DNA from: an uncultured Bacteroidales bacterium
Lineage (GTDB): Bacteria; Bacteroidota; Bacteroidia; Bacteroidales; FEN-979
Direction of reading: 5' to 3'
NCBI GenBank assembly: GCA_903915465.1
Contig: CAIWTA010000038.1
Coordinates: 1-37,698, forward strand
Length of the DNA: 37,698 nucleotides
Shown here: positions 16,444 to 25,263 of the stretch, piece by piece
How the letters are laid out: the number at the start of each line of letters is the position of its first letter
How positions within the stretch are numbered: the first letter of the stretch is position 1
Translations under genes and position numbers: made by a program
Notes under the pieces: generated by a model
The model's database searches: none
Told to the model about the DNA's origin: nothing
What the model saw: the letters and a program-made list of their open reading frames with translations, nothing else

Positions 16444-18930
16444 TCAGAATGAAAAGTTTGCCGAAGCAAAAACTCCGAACTTTGAAACATTGGGATTTTC
16501 TTTGTCATGAAGATGTGAAAGCCGCCAGATACAATCAATCCGGAAAAACTTGAAGATATTTTCTATACCAACTCCTGTTTCCCAGTATATCTCCTTATTG
16601 AAACTGCGAAGCTGATCAGGAAACTGAGAAAATGAAGTATTTTTCCCTGTAAGATTGCCATAGACTCCCTGCACATATGCAACTTCTCTCCATTTCAACT
16701 TCCTGAGCAATGGCAATTTGTTGAAGAGTAATCCTTCAAAATGATGCGTGTAGTAAGCAGAGATATATTCGTCACTTAAAAATTCGTAATAGTTCATCAG
16801 ATTGGAAGAATATTCATCAAAGAAAAAGGTTTGGTTCCCATCCTGGATTTTAAGTAACGGGTAGGGCAGGGTCCCCCAGATTTTTCCGGTCTGAACAATA
16901 TATTTTGACCAACCGATTGTGGCGAAATTAAACCATTGCTTAACATTCAATTCAATTCTATGATACTCAAAATCGCTCTTAAAAACATTAGGCATCCCAT
17001 AACAGTAGCTCAATTGGATGATCGGGTAGATGGAACTAATGGAGATTCTGTAAAACTGCCCACTGATGTACCTTTCCCTGAAAGATAACCGCACATCGAT
17101 TCTTGCTTCTGTGGTATAAATCGAAGACATCAAAACAGGAGTTTTATCTCCATACGGATAGATGATAAATTCTGTGGAACCCAATGGGAAAATTTCCCTG
17201 TGATTCAGTGAAAAAGTATTGGAAAGACCGGTGAACCATTCATGTTCATAAGTAATCTTGTACTCCCGGGTAAGAGTTAGCTTGTTGTTTGGGCCACGGT
17301 GAAAAAGAGAAGCCAGGATGTTGTCTGTTTTGATCGCACTGAAACTTGTACCTAATTGCTCTACATCATATTTATAGTTAATGGTAAGCACTCTTCTGGG
17401 ATTTTTGTTGAAAACATAGATGAGATCTGCACCATATTTAAAAGTCAGATCTTTGGTTCCATATGCTGCAAATCCTTCCAACTGAATTTTCTTACTGAAA
17501 TTATTACCCGTCCTGGCTCCGATGCGAAAACGGCTTCCTTCCACACCATTAAAGCTGTATAACCTGAAATATGGACCGATTTCAAGTTTTCCCCAGGGTA
17601 AATAACCAGTAAAAAGTCCATAGAAAAAATCATTGTATTTTCGGAAAACGGTGAGATTCTTAACTGTATCACTCATTTTATAAATATTCATCTCCTTTTT
17701 TGAAAGTTTCTCAGGCCGGTTTTCCTGCCAATAATTCTCATCTTTTCCTGAAGCATCTGGCTTTTCCATTATATTGGCCGGAATAGAGAAGAATTTTTTG
17801 CTATCAGGTGGATCAAAGGAATAATTGCTGCTGATCACTGTGCGCTGTCCAAAAAAACCAAGTGTTCTTTTGCTTTTATCCAGGATATTGAAGTCAGCGA
17901 CCATATAATCTTTTGTAACCATCCAGAATTGTTGGTTTGTCCATTCATATTCCTGCTGCAGCATCAGGTCGTTGATAAAGTTAATGTTTGCATCAGGATC
18001 AATCCGTAGTTCTATTTTCTTTATTGCGTATGAAGTGTCGGCTGCCCAAAGCTTTCCGGTAAATGCCAGCTCCTGTTTATGCCTTGGTTTAAACATGATC
18101 TGATAACACCATTGGTTTCCTATAAACAGGCTGTCGACAAGATAATACTTATAATAATCGAGTCCAAAGTCGGCAATTGGACTGATAAAGTTTTTTTCAA
18201 AGAGGAAGATAAAATTATTGTAGATGTCAACTTCCTGTGAAAAATTACCGAGAAACTGTGCAAAATTGAGGTTCTCAAACCCGGAAGTACGGGTTGCTGT
18301 GATAATCTCTTTTTTTGATTTTGGAGATTTCCGGAAATAAATATCCGACATTGTCTCGGAAATAAATACAGGCAGATAGGCTTTCCCGTTGACAGTTGAA
18401 GTGTCCATGTACGTAAAGACAAATCCAAATGGTTTCATGAGTTTCAGGTTCTTCAACCTGTTTGAAATGTTGTTGGCATCAAGTTCTATTTTTGTGTATG
18501 CTTTGTTTTGGTAAGATTCAAAAGACCGGAGGCTGTTTTTTTGTTTGTTTTGGATGATTTTCTTCAGGATGACTTCTGCAGGATTCCCTTTGTATTTTAT
18601 GACAACCTCCGGGAGATCCAGGTTGATTGGCGAAAGTTCAAAATCAATTGTCTGGAATTGATATTTGATGATTTTCTTTGTTGTTGATTCGTAGCCCATC
18701 ATGGAAACACGAATCGAATCGCCTGTAACCTTAGTATCGATAGCATATTTTCCTGCAAAATCGGTCAATGTTCCAACCGTTGTTCCTTTAATGATGATGT
18801 TTACGAACGGAAGAGGTTCTTTGCTCCTGGCGTCTGTGATAGTTCCCATAATCTTTGTGACCTGAGAAAGAACGATTATTGGGAAACAAATAAGACGCAT
18901 GACCAGGATGGTCATCACAAATGTCTTCAT
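16444..18930 (-). CDS. DUF5686 outer-membrane protein with carboxypeptidase-regulatory-like domain
   Basis: From ATG 18930 the product has 828 residues and a signal peptide (MKTFVMTILVMRLICFPIIV, cleavage after LSQ). A carboxypeptidase-D regulatory-like domain follows (GTITDARSKEPLPFVNIIIK...GTLTDFAGKYAI), then the DUF5686 region with a long beta-barrel ending in FGVFASANFSF, whose terminal Phe is typical for outer-membrane assembly. The family is widespread in Bacteroidota and of unknown function; the N-terminal domain is the one found in SusC-like receptors. The start lies 17 bases behind the kdsD stop, so the two genes are probably cotranscribed with lptB behind. Confidence 0.83.
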   Translation of the reverse strand: MKTFVMTILVMRLICFPIIVLSQVTKIMGTITDARSKEPLPFVNIIIKGTTVGTLTDFAGKYAIDTKVTGDSIRVSMMGYESTTKKIIKYQFQTIDFELSPINLDLPEVVIKYKGNPAEVILKKIIQNKQKNSLRSFESYQNKAYTKIELDANNISNRLKNLKLMKPFGFVFTYMDTSTVNGKAYLPVFISETMSDIYFRKSPKSKKEIITATRTSGFENLNFAQFLGNFSQEVDIYNNFIFLFEKNFISPIADFGLDYYKYYLVDSLFIGNQWCYQIMFKPRHKQELAFTGKLWAADTSYAIKKIELRIDPDANINFINDLMLQQEYEWTNQQFWMVTKDYMVADFNILDKSKRTLGFFGQRTVISSNYSFDPPDSKKFFSIPANIMEKPDASGKDENYWQENRPEKLSKKEMNIYKMSDTVKNLTVFRKYNDFFYGLFTGYLPWGKLEIGPYFRLYSFNGVEGSRFRIGARTGNNFSKKIQLEGFAAYGTKDLTFKYGADLIYVFNKNPRRVLTINYKYDVEQLGTSFSAIKTDNILASLFHRGPNNKLTLTREYKITYEHEWFTGLSNTFSLNHREIFPLGSTEFIIYPYGDKTPVLMSSIYTTEARIDVRLSFRERYISGQFYRISISSIYPIIQLSYCYGMPNVFKSDFEYHRIELNVKQWFNFATIGWSKYIVQTGKIWGTLPYPLLKIQDGNQTFFFDEYSSNLMNYYEFLSDEYISAYYTHHFEGLLFNKLPLLRKLKWREVAYVQGVYGNLTGKNTSFSQFPDQLRSFNKEIYWETGVGIENIFKFFRIDCIWRLSHLHDKENPNVSKFGVFASANFSF

Positions 18931-18946
18931 TTTGTTGGATGTAAGA

Positions 18947-19912
18947 TCAGATAATACCTTCACGAAGAATATCATGGAGATGAAGAACCCCCAGATATTT
19001 GTCATCTTTTGTCACAAGCAGCTGGGTGATGTTATTTTGCTGCATGACTGCAAGGGCTTTGACAACGAGGGTGTCGGGTTCAATGGTCCGGGGATGCTTG
19101 CACATGATATCTCCGGCAACAAAACGCTGGATATCGGTATTCTTTTCCAGCATCCGGCGAAGGTCCCCGTCAGTAATGATTCCTGCAAGGATTTCGCCAT
19201 CCAAAACCGCGGTGGAGCCAAGCCTTTTAGAGGAGATTTCAAGAATTACCGTCTTTAAAGTGTCTTTCACCTGCACCGCTGGAACCTGGTTGTTAATATA
19301 AAGATCTGCAACTTTCAGGTAAAGTTGTTTTCCCAATGCGCCGCCTGGATGCAGCTTGGCGAAGTCAGATTGTGTGAAACCTTTTTGCTCAAGCAGACAC
19401 ACAGCAAGGGCATCGCCCATGACCATCTGCATCGTGGTGCTGGTAGTCGGGGCAAGATTATTGGTACAGGCTTCTTTGGAGATAGTAGTGTCAAGAATAT
19501 AATCAGCTTGTCTTGCAAGATAGGAGTTGCGGTTCCCCACCATTGCGATCAGTAAACTTCCATGTAGTTTAAGCAACGGAACAAGAACTTTTATTTCAGG
19601 AGTTTCACCACTTTTAGAAATACAGAGTGTAATGTCTTCTTTCTGAATGATTCCCAGGTCACCATGAATAGCATCAGCAGCATGCATGAAAATGGCTGGA
19701 GTTCCGGTTGAATTTAACGTGGCTACGATTTTTGCTCCTACATGGGCGCTTTTTCCAATACCTGTAATGATTACCCGGCCTTTTGATTGAAAAATTTTCT
19801 CAACACATTTAATAAAATCATCATTAATGGCATTTATTAATGCTGAAATAGCCTCAACTTCCTCTTGTATAGTACGAATAGCTATTTTTTTCAGTTCCTC
19901 ACTTTCTTTCAA
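18947..19912 (-). CDS. kdsD: Arabinose-5-phosphate isomerase KdsD/KpsF family
   Basis: A 321-residue enzyme that interconverts ribulose-5-phosphate and arabinose-5-phosphate, the first step to the Kdo of LPS. An SIS domain (about 30-175) shows GIGKSAHVGAKIVATLNSTGTPAIFMHAADAIHGDLG and CISKSGETPE, and HPGGALGKQLYLKVADL leads into two CBS domains (about 205-321). All expected family motifs are present and the length is normal (E. coli 328). It is followed on the same strand by the DUF5686 barrel and lptB, so this is an envelope/LPS cluster. A coding-strand TACTTTTG at 20012-20019 could be its -7 box. Confidence 0.93.
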   Translation of the reverse strand: MKESEELKKIAIRTIQEEVEAISALINAINDDFIKCVEKIFQSKGRVIITGIGKSAHVGAKIVATLNSTGTPAIFMHAADAIHGDLGIIQKEDITLCISKSGETPEIKVLVPLLKLHGSLLIAMVGNRNSYLARQADYILDTTISKEACTNNLAPTTSTTMQMVMGDALAVCLLEQKGFTQSDFAKLHPGGALGKQLYLKVADLYINNQVPAVQVKDTLKTVILEISSKRLGSTAVLDGEILAGIITDGDLRRMLEKNTDIQRFVAGDIMCKHPRTIEPDTLVVKALAVMQQNNITQLLVTKDDKYLGVLHLHDILREGII

Positions 19913-19934
19913 TACACAATTTATTTTAAAATTA

Positions 19935-19968
19935 ATTGTTATAAAATAGGCTATATGTAGTATATTTG
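19935..19968 (+). promoter_or_regulatory. Candidate promoter of recQ
   Basis: TATATTTG at 19961-19968 matches the Bacteroidota -7 box; ATTG at 19935-19938 is a possible -33 box with a slightly long spacer of 22. The leader would be about 68 bases. Confidence 0.45.
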
Positions 19969-20011
19969 TATTAGAGGCTGCACAGTCTTGAAAATATCAG
20001 GATTAACCGCG

Positions 20012-20019
20012 CAAAAGTA
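20012..20019 (-). promoter_or_regulatory. Candidate -7 box of kdsD
   Basis: Coding-strand TACTTTTG, extended to TACTTTTGC, fits the consensus. It overlaps the recQ leader, and the two divergent promoters would share the 130-base gap. Confidence 0.35.
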
Positions 20020-20042
20020 CGAAAATAAACAAGAGTTAAAAA

Positions 20043-22244
20043 ATGGCGGATAAGAAGGACGAGTTTCATCTTTATGAAGTACTAAAAAAAATCTTTGGAT
20101 TCGACAGTTTCAAAGGATATCAGGAAGCTATCATTAATAATGTTCTGGCGGATAAAGATACGTTTGTAATCATGCCAACTGGCGGGGGGAAATCTCTTTG
20201 CTATCAGCTTCCGGCGCTGATCAAGAAAGGTACTGCCATAATTATTTCACCCCTTATTGCATTGATGAAAAACCAGGTCGATTCTATACGTAGTTTTGGA
20301 ACCGATAGGAATGTTGCACATTTTATGAATTCCACCCTGAACAAGCAAGAGATTACTCAGGTCAAAAAGGACATTGTAAGCGGGAAAACGAAATTACTCT
20401 ATGTTGCTCCGGAAACAATTACCAAGGATGAGAATATTGAATTTCTGAAATCCATCAGAATTTCGTTTTATGCAATTGATGAAGCCCATTGCATATCGGA
20501 GTGGGGACATGATTTTCGTCCTGAATACCGGCGGTTACGTCCAATTATTGATGCTATCGGACAAAAGGTTCCTGTGATTGCCCTGACTGCAACCGCTACC
20601 CCTAAAGTGCAGCAGGATATCCAGAAAAACCTGGGGATGATGGATGCCACTCTTTTCAAGGCCTCATTCAACCGCCCCAATCTTTATTATGAAGTCAGGC
20701 CAAAGACAAAAAATGTGGTCAAAGACATCATCAAATACATCAAAACAAACCAGGGAAAATCAGGGATCGTATATTGCCTTAGCCGCAAGAAGGTGGAAGA
20801 ATTGGCGAATTCCTTAGTCGTCAATGGAATCAAAGCACTTCCTTACCATGCAGGATTGGATGCGGCTACACGCCGGCATAACCAGGATAGCTTCCTCATG
20901 GAAGAAGTTGACGTTATCGTTGCTACGATTGCTTTCGGAATGGGAATTGACAAACCCGATGTCCGCTATGTTATCCATCACGATATTCCCAAAAGTCTTG
21001 AAGGTTACTACCAGGAAACCGGTCGTTCGGGACGTGATGATGGCGAAGGAAATTGCATTGCTTTCTATAGTTACGACGATATCCAGAAACTGGAAAAATT
21101 CATGAAGGGTAAACCCGTTGCTGAACAGGAAATTGCAAACCAATTACTGCTTGAAACTGTTGCCTATACCGAATCTTCAGTTTGCCGACGGAAACAATTA
21201 CTCCATTATTTCGGAGAAATTTCCAAGGAAGATAATTGTCAGAATTGTGATAACTGCCTTCATCCCAAAAAGCGTTTTGAAGGAAAACAATACGTGAAAA
21301 TCGTTCTCGATAGTGTGATTGCCGTTAAACAGCAATTCAAGCAGAAACATATCATCAATATTATTCTTGGGAAGAATACTGCCACGATTAAATCATATAA
21401 ACATAATAAACTTGCAGTATTCGGGCTGGGAGCTGAAAAAGATGAAAAGTTCTGGAATGCAGTTGTGCGACAGGCACTCATTGAACGATTATTGTTAAAA
21501 GATATCGATAATTATGGTCTCCTGAAAGTAAGTCCCGAAGGCTTTAAATTCTTAAAGAAACCGGTTTCCTTTATGCTGGTTGATGATCATGATTTTGAGA
21601 ACATTGAGGAGGATGAATTCTTTGCTGCAATGGGTTCAAAATCAAGCACTACCGACAAGACATTATTCGCGCTTTTAAAGGATCTTAGAAAGGAAATTTC
21701 GCGAAAAGAAAAACTTCCTCCATTTGTGATCTTCCAGGATCCATCATTAGAAGACATGGCCATTCAATACCCTGTCAGCGTCGAGGAATTGAAACAGATC
21801 ACCGGTGTGGGCTCAGGAAAAGCCTTGAAATATGGTAAACCATTTCTGGAACTGATCAAAGATTATGTCGAGGAAAATGAAATCATCCGCCCGATGGATA
21901 TGGTGGTCAAGTCAGTTGTCAATAAATCCGGGTTGAAGGTTTATGTGATCCAGAACATTGATCGCAAAATAACACTTGAAGATATTGCTTATGCTAAAAA
22001 CATGAGCCTCTCAGAATTACTATCAGAGATTGAAAGCATTGTAGGTTCAGGCACCAAAATTGACATTCAATATTATGTCGATGAATTTGTCGACCCTTAT
22101 CACCAGGAAGAAATATTTGAATATTTTCGCGAAGCCGAATCAGACTCTGTTGAAGAAGCACTGAAAAATTTGGGTGAGAATGAATTTACTGAAGAAGAGA
22201 TCCGTTTGATGCGGATTAAATTCATGTCAGAATTAGGTAATTAA
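20043..22244 (+). CDS. recQ: ATP-dependent DNA helicase RecQ
   Basis: A 733-residue 3'-5' SF2 helicase for recombination and fork repair. Walker A is MPTGGGKSLCYQLPA (about residues 41-55), the DExH box IDEAHCISEWGHDFR (about 144-158), motif III ALTATATPKVQ, and motif VI QETGRSGRDDGEGNC. The RecQ-C zinc cysteines are visible in VCRRKQLLHYFGE...NCQNCDNC (about 380-403). A winged helix and an HRDC domain (about 525-610) follow, and an additional C-terminal stretch of about 110 acidic residues extends it beyond E. coli RecQ (609), as in many Bacteroidota. An OmpH-like gene starts 11 bases behind the stop, so they are probably cotranscribed. Confidence 0.95.
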   Translation: MADKKDEFHLYEVLKKIFGFDSFKGYQEAIINNVLADKDTFVIMPTGGGKSLCYQLPALIKKGTAIIISPLIALMKNQVDSIRSFGTDRNVAHFMNSTLNKQEITQVKKDIVSGKTKLLYVAPETITKDENIEFLKSIRISFYAIDEAHCISEWGHDFRPEYRRLRPIIDAIGQKVPVIALTATATPKVQQDIQKNLGMMDATLFKASFNRPNLYYEVRPKTKNVVKDIIKYIKTNQGKSGIVYCLSRKKVEELANSLVVNGIKALPYHAGLDAATRRHNQDSFLMEEVDVIVATIAFGMGIDKPDVRYVIHHDIPKSLEGYYQETGRSGRDDGEGNCIAFYSYDDIQKLEKFMKGKPVAEQEIANQLLLETVAYTESSVCRRKQLLHYFGEISKEDNCQNCDNCLHPKKRFEGKQYVKIVLDSVIAVKQQFKQKHIINIILGKNTATIKSYKHNKLAVFGLGAEKDEKFWNAVVRQALIERLLLKDIDNYGLLKVSPEGFKFLKKPVSFMLVDDHDFENIEEDEFFAAMGSKSSTTDKTLFALLKDLRKEISRKEKLPPFVIFQDPSLEDMAIQYPVSVEELKQITGVGSGKALKYGKPFLELIKDYVEENEIIRPMDMVVKSVVNKSGLKVYVIQNIDRKITLEDIAYAKNMSLSELLSEIESIVGSGTKIDIQYYVDEFVDPYHQEEIFEYFREAESDSVEEALKNLGENEFTEEEIRLMRIKFMSELGN

Positions 22245-22255
22245 AATTCCAGATC

Positions 22256-22954
22256 ATGCAAGGGGAAAATTTTGAAGAACCTGAAAATTATCAGGCAAAT
22301 GAAGAATTACATGCTTTTCCGAAAGAAGAGAAGCCAGTTTCGGTGAAGAGACCATTCTTTTCACCTCCGACTTTTACTGAATGTATCTTGCTTTTCGGGC
22401 TTATCGTTCTGTATGTGCTCTTTTTAACCTCAAATAAACCGGAAAAGGCCGTTCCAATTGCGTTTCAAAAAGCCGGAACCAAATCTACTTCAGTTGTCTT
22501 TGTTAATATTGATTCCCTGAATGCAAAATATGAGTTTGTCAAATTGATGAAAAACGATCTTGTATCCACCGGAAAACGTATGCAAAATGAGATTCTCTCT
22601 GAACAAGCTGCGTTTGAAAAAGAAGCCGCTGATTTTCAGAAGCAGGTAGCGGCCAACTCCATCTCAGAAGAAAAAGCCAAGACAGTTTACGAAAAGCTGA
22701 TGCAGAAACAACAAGCGCTGGTGGATAAAAAAGACCGCTACACGCAACAGGTAGCCGACAAAGAAATGAAAATGAACCTGACCCTCCTGGATACTGTCAC
22801 CAATTTTCTGAAACGGTACAACCGAACGTATAAATATGATTATATTATGGGTCTTAAGACTGCCGGAGAAATTCTCGTGGCAAACGACACGTTGGATATT
22901 ACGAAAGACGTTTTAGATGCACTTAATAGGACCTACCAGGAAAAGAAAAAATAG
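22256..22954 (+). CDS. OmpH/Skp-like protein with membrane anchor
   Basis: A 232-residue protein: an acidic cytosolic N-terminus (1-45), one membrane helix (FTECILLFGLIVLYVLFLTS), then a periplasmic OmpH/Skp-like part. The family start FVNIDSLNAKYEFVKLMKNDL is followed by a long coiled coil rich in K/E/Q/A (about 100-185) and by LKRYNRTYKYDYIMGLKTAGEILVANDTLDIT, the typical Bacteroidota OmpH ending. Skp-type proteins chaperone outer-membrane proteins; an anchored form should work at the inner membrane surface. It lies between recQ and a DUF4296 lipoprotein gene. Confidence 0.83.
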   Translation: MQGENFEEPENYQANEELHAFPKEEKPVSVKRPFFSPPTFTECILLFGLIVLYVLFLTSNKPEKAVPIAFQKAGTKSTSVVFVNIDSLNAKYEFVKLMKNDLVSTGKRMQNEILSEQAAFEKEAADFQKQVAANSISEEKAKTVYEKLMQKQQALVDKKDRYTQQVADKEMKMNLTLLDTVTNFLKRYNRTYKYDYIMGLKTAGEILVANDTLDITKDVLDALNRTYQEKKK

Positions 22955-23336
22955 CCTAAAAAGATATTTTTTCCTCCTTTTTTTTCTGCTGTTATTTTCT
23001 TCCTGCGGGAAAAATGAGCCAGTTGTTCTGCATGATGACCTTCCTGCAGATTCTATCATTCCACGAAGCCAGATGGTAAAGATACTTGCCGATGTTCATG
23101 TTCTTGAAGCTGCTTCCCAGGCTGTAAAGAAGAAGGGAGCAAATGAGCAGCAGATGGCTGTTTATTACTATAACCGGTTATTCTCTAAATATCACATATC
23201 GGAAAGAAGGTTCCGTGCAAACCTGGATAATTACCAGGCAGAAACGAGCAAGTTCTACGAGCTTTATGAAGACGTAATAAAGGAATTGGATAAACAGATA
23301 AGTCTTCGGAAGATGGGCAATTCAAAGTTGAAATAA
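22917..23336 (+). CDS. DUF4296 lipoprotein
   Basis: A 139-residue protein with the signal LKRYFFLLFFLLLFSSC (lipobox FSSC, Cys at about 30). The mature part reads IIPRSQMVKILADVHVLEAASQ and YYNRLFSKYHISERRFRANLDNY, characteristic of DUF4296, which is common in Bacteroidota and of unknown function. The only ATG in frame lies inside the OmpH-like gene, giving a 38-base overlap; a shorter start just after the overlap with a non-ATG codon cannot be excluded. Its stop is 5 bases from the stop of the convergent lipoprotein gene. Confidence 0.78.
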   Translation: MHLIGPTRKRKNSLKRYFFLLFFLLLFSSCGKNEPVVLHDDLPADSIIPRSQMVKILADVHVLEAASQAVKKKGANEQQMAVYYYNRLFSKYHISERRFRANLDNYQAETSKFYELYEDVIKELDKQISLRKMGNSKLK

Positions 23337-23341
23337 GCGCC

Positions 23342-23761
23342 TTATTTTTTTGTGTAAACAGCGGTGGCGTCAGTCTTGGTGGCACCGTCAGTCATAGTGT
23401 ATGTCCAGTTGATCGTAGTTGTGCCTGTCATTGTACCACTTCCGCTGATGTGTGTCATATTTCCTACAGCCTGATCAGGATCAAGGGTTATTGAATTCCC
23501 GGAGATATAGGCTGTTGCCCTGTTTCCTACCAGAAGGTTAGCAAAATTATCAATCAATACCCGGCTGGATTCATTTGGATCGGCGAGGATTGTTACGGGA
23601 AAACTTCCTTTGGTATGGGTTTCACTAACGGTCCAACTTCCAAGGAATTTTGCACGGCTATCACCCGAAGGAGAAATATTAGTATCAGTTTTTGTACAAG
23701 AAACAAGAGCAATCACTACCAGAAAGAGCAAAAAGTAAGAAAATCTGATTGACTTTTTCAT
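23342..23761 (-). CDS. Small lipoprotein, lipocalin-like beta protein
   Basis: A 139-residue protein with an SPII signal (MKKSIRFSYFLLFLVVIALV, lipobox ending VSC at about 22). The mature part begins with KFLGSWTVSETH, the GxW start seen in lipocalin-like and related small beta proteins, then strands rich in T/S/G and a conserved-looking end TDGATKTDATAVYTKK. Function unknown. It is the last gene before the BMC operon on the same strand, but separated from deoC by a repeat array and about 190 bases. Confidence 0.75.
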   Translation of the reverse strand: MKKSIRFSYFLLFLVVIALVSCTKTDTNISPSGDSRAKFLGSWTVSETHTKGSFPVTILADPNESSRVLIDNFANLLVGNRATAYISGNSITLDPDQAVGNMTHISGSGTMTGTTTINWTYTMTDGATKTDATAVYTKK

Positions 23762-23848
23762 GATTACTTATTTAATATGAATTATCTAATGACAGTCTGA
23801 AGACAAAAAGCCTGTATATAATTTAGCAATAAATTGATTTCAACTCCC

Positions 23849-23952
23849 GCATTCCCGCATTCCTGCGTTCCTGCGTTCCTGCATTCCCGCATTCCTGCAT
23901 TCCTGCATTTCTGCATTCCCGCATTCCTGCATTCCTGCATTCCCGCATTCAT
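23849..23952. repeat. Tandem array of an 8-bp unit (gcattcct) directly behind deoC
   Basis: Thirteen 8-bp units with only C/T and A/G variants (gcattcct, gcattccc, gcgttcct, gcatttct). The last unit reaches the base before the deoC stop codon, so the array is the first sequence transcribed after the BMC operon. It is too short in period and has no spacers, so it is not a CRISPR array. Confidence 0.95.
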
Positions 23953-24750
23953 TTAATACTTCCCATCTGTTTTGGCGCCAGTTATTATGGCCACACTTGA
24001 GCCACAACCAAGCCGGTTTGCACCGGCATTGATCAATGAGATGGCCTGGTCATAAGTTCTGATTCCTCCACTGGCTTTAACACCCAGTTTAGGACCAACA
24101 ACCCTTCGCATCAAAATGATATCCTCAACTGTGGCACCGCCGCCGGAAAAACCTGTGCTGGTCTTGACAAAATCAGCATCTGCTTTCCTGGCGAGTTCGC
24201 ATGCAATAACTTTTTCTTCATCAGTCAGGAAGACTGTTTCAATGATCACTTTTAAAATGGTGTTACTTCTGCAGGCTCTCTTGATCGCCCGGATATCTTC
24301 CTCAACCAATTTCAGATCTCTGGATTTCAGTGCGCTGACATTTATCACCATATCGATTTCGTTGGCTCCGCTTGAGATAGCGCTTCTGGTTTCAAATGCT
24401 TTGCTACGTGTATCCATTTCTCCCAAAGGGAACCCGACAACGGAACAAACTTTGATACCTGAACCCCTCAACTTTTTTGCAACATAAGGAACCCAGCCGG
24501 AATTGACACAAACCGACATGAATCTGTATTTAATTGCTTCGTTGCAGAGTTGCTCAAACTGGGCAACAGTAGCTTCGGGCTTTAATAATGTATGGTCGAT
24601 ATATCCTGCAAGTTCAGCAGGAGATATAAACGGTTTTTGAGAAGATGCAGATGAAGATTCTTGCTTTTTCGAATCCAGCAACTTCATCTTCTCAGTCAGG
24701 CGCGACATTACTTCATTGGTGATTTTGTCAATCAATTCATCATGTTCCAT
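23953..24750 (-). CDS. deoC: Deoxyribose-phosphate aldolase DeoC with encapsulation-peptide-like extension
   Basis: A 265-residue class I aldolase that splits 2-deoxyribose-5-phosphate into glyceraldehyde-3-phosphate and acetaldehyde. The Schiff-base lysine is K196 (FVKTSTG), the second active-site lysine K225 (GVKASGG), the acid/base partner D133 (NEIDMVINV), and the protein ends in Tyr as E. coli DERA does. Compared with the core enzyme, residues 1-40 are added: an amphipathic helix (DELIDKITNEVMSRLTEKM) and a Ser/Gln-rich linker (KKQESSSASSQK), the usual form of a microcompartment encapsulation peptide. It is the last gene of the BMC operon, overlaps the RpiB-like gene by 11 bases, and should be the signature enzyme of the compartment. 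Confidence 0.95.
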   Translation of the reverse strand: MEHDELIDKITNEVMSRLTEKMKLLDSKKQESSSASSQKPFISPAELAGYIDHTLLKPEATVAQFEQLCNEAIKYRFMSVCVNSGWVPYVAKKLRGSGIKVCSVVGFPLGEMDTRSKAFETRSAISSGANEIDMVINVSALKSRDLKLVEEDIRAIKRACRSNTILKVIIETVFLTDEEKVIACELARKADADFVKTSTGFSGGGATVEDIILMRRVVGPKLGVKASGGIRTYDQAISLINAGANRLGCGSSVAIITGAKTDGKY

Positions 24751-25252
24751 AAAAACTCCTCATCTTTTCTACTGCCATCATTTTATTTATTCTCGGCCAA
24801 TGTCTTCCGCCTTCAAATCTTGTTTCGAGCCATAGTTTGACCATCGTGCATAACTCGCCTGCATTATGCTGTGATGTGCCTAACGTCAATACATTGGCAT
24901 TATTATGTTCACGGCTGTTGATAATTGTTTTTTCATTCCAGCATAAAGCAGCTCTGATTCCCGGAACTTTATTGCAAACCATGGATGAACCAATTCCTGC
25001 AGCATCCAGCATGATCCCGCGGTCGCATTGGTCGGTTGTAACTTTTTTTGATACTTCAACGGCAAAATCAGGATAATCAACCTTTACAGTACTGTTATTT
25101 GTACCGACATCAATGACTAAATATCCCAGACTTTGCAGATACAATTTCAATATCTCCTTTGAATCATAAGAACCGTGGTCAGCACCAATAGCAATTCTCC
25201 TGACATTATCGGATCGGTTGATCGCTTTGGTTTTTTCCGGATTATTTTCCAT
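24740..25252 (-). CDS. rpiB: RpiB/LacAB-type sugar-phosphate isomerase, microcompartment-associated
   Basis: A 170-residue homologue of ribose-5-phosphate isomerase B. Conserved are GADHGSYDSKE (H26), the phosphate/ring loop GIGSSMVCNKVPGIRAAL, SREHNNANVLTLG (H116) and GGRHWPR. The catalytic Cys of E. coli RpiB (Cys66, in ICGTGIG) is replaced: the segment reads LDAAGIG with D83 in its place, and the Glu used instead by the mycobacterial enzyme is Ser here. The isomerase may therefore use Asp as base, have another substrate, or be non-catalytic. Residues 1-18 are a short polar extension without an obvious amphipathic helix. It sits between a BMC-P gene and deoC, so a role in feeding pentose phosphates to the compartment is likely. 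Confidence 0.85.
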   Translation of the reverse strand: MENNPEKTKAINRSDNVRRIAIGADHGSYDSKEILKLYLQSLGYLVIDVGTNNSTVKVDYPDFAVEVSKKVTTDQCDRGIMLDAAGIGSSMVCNKVPGIRAALCWNEKTIINSREHNNANVLTLGTSQHNAGELCTMVKLWLETRFEGGRHWPRINKMMAVEKMRSFYGT

Positions 25253-25263
25253 CAGGATTTACT

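Noticed and set aside
18931-19005. 25-residue extension of the DUF5686 protein overlapping kdsD
   Set aside because: The later ATG 18930 gives a proper signal peptide and avoids the overlap.
23849-23952. Possible CRISPR array
   Set aside because: The period is 8 bases with no unique spacers and no cas genes nearby; it is a simple tandem repeat.
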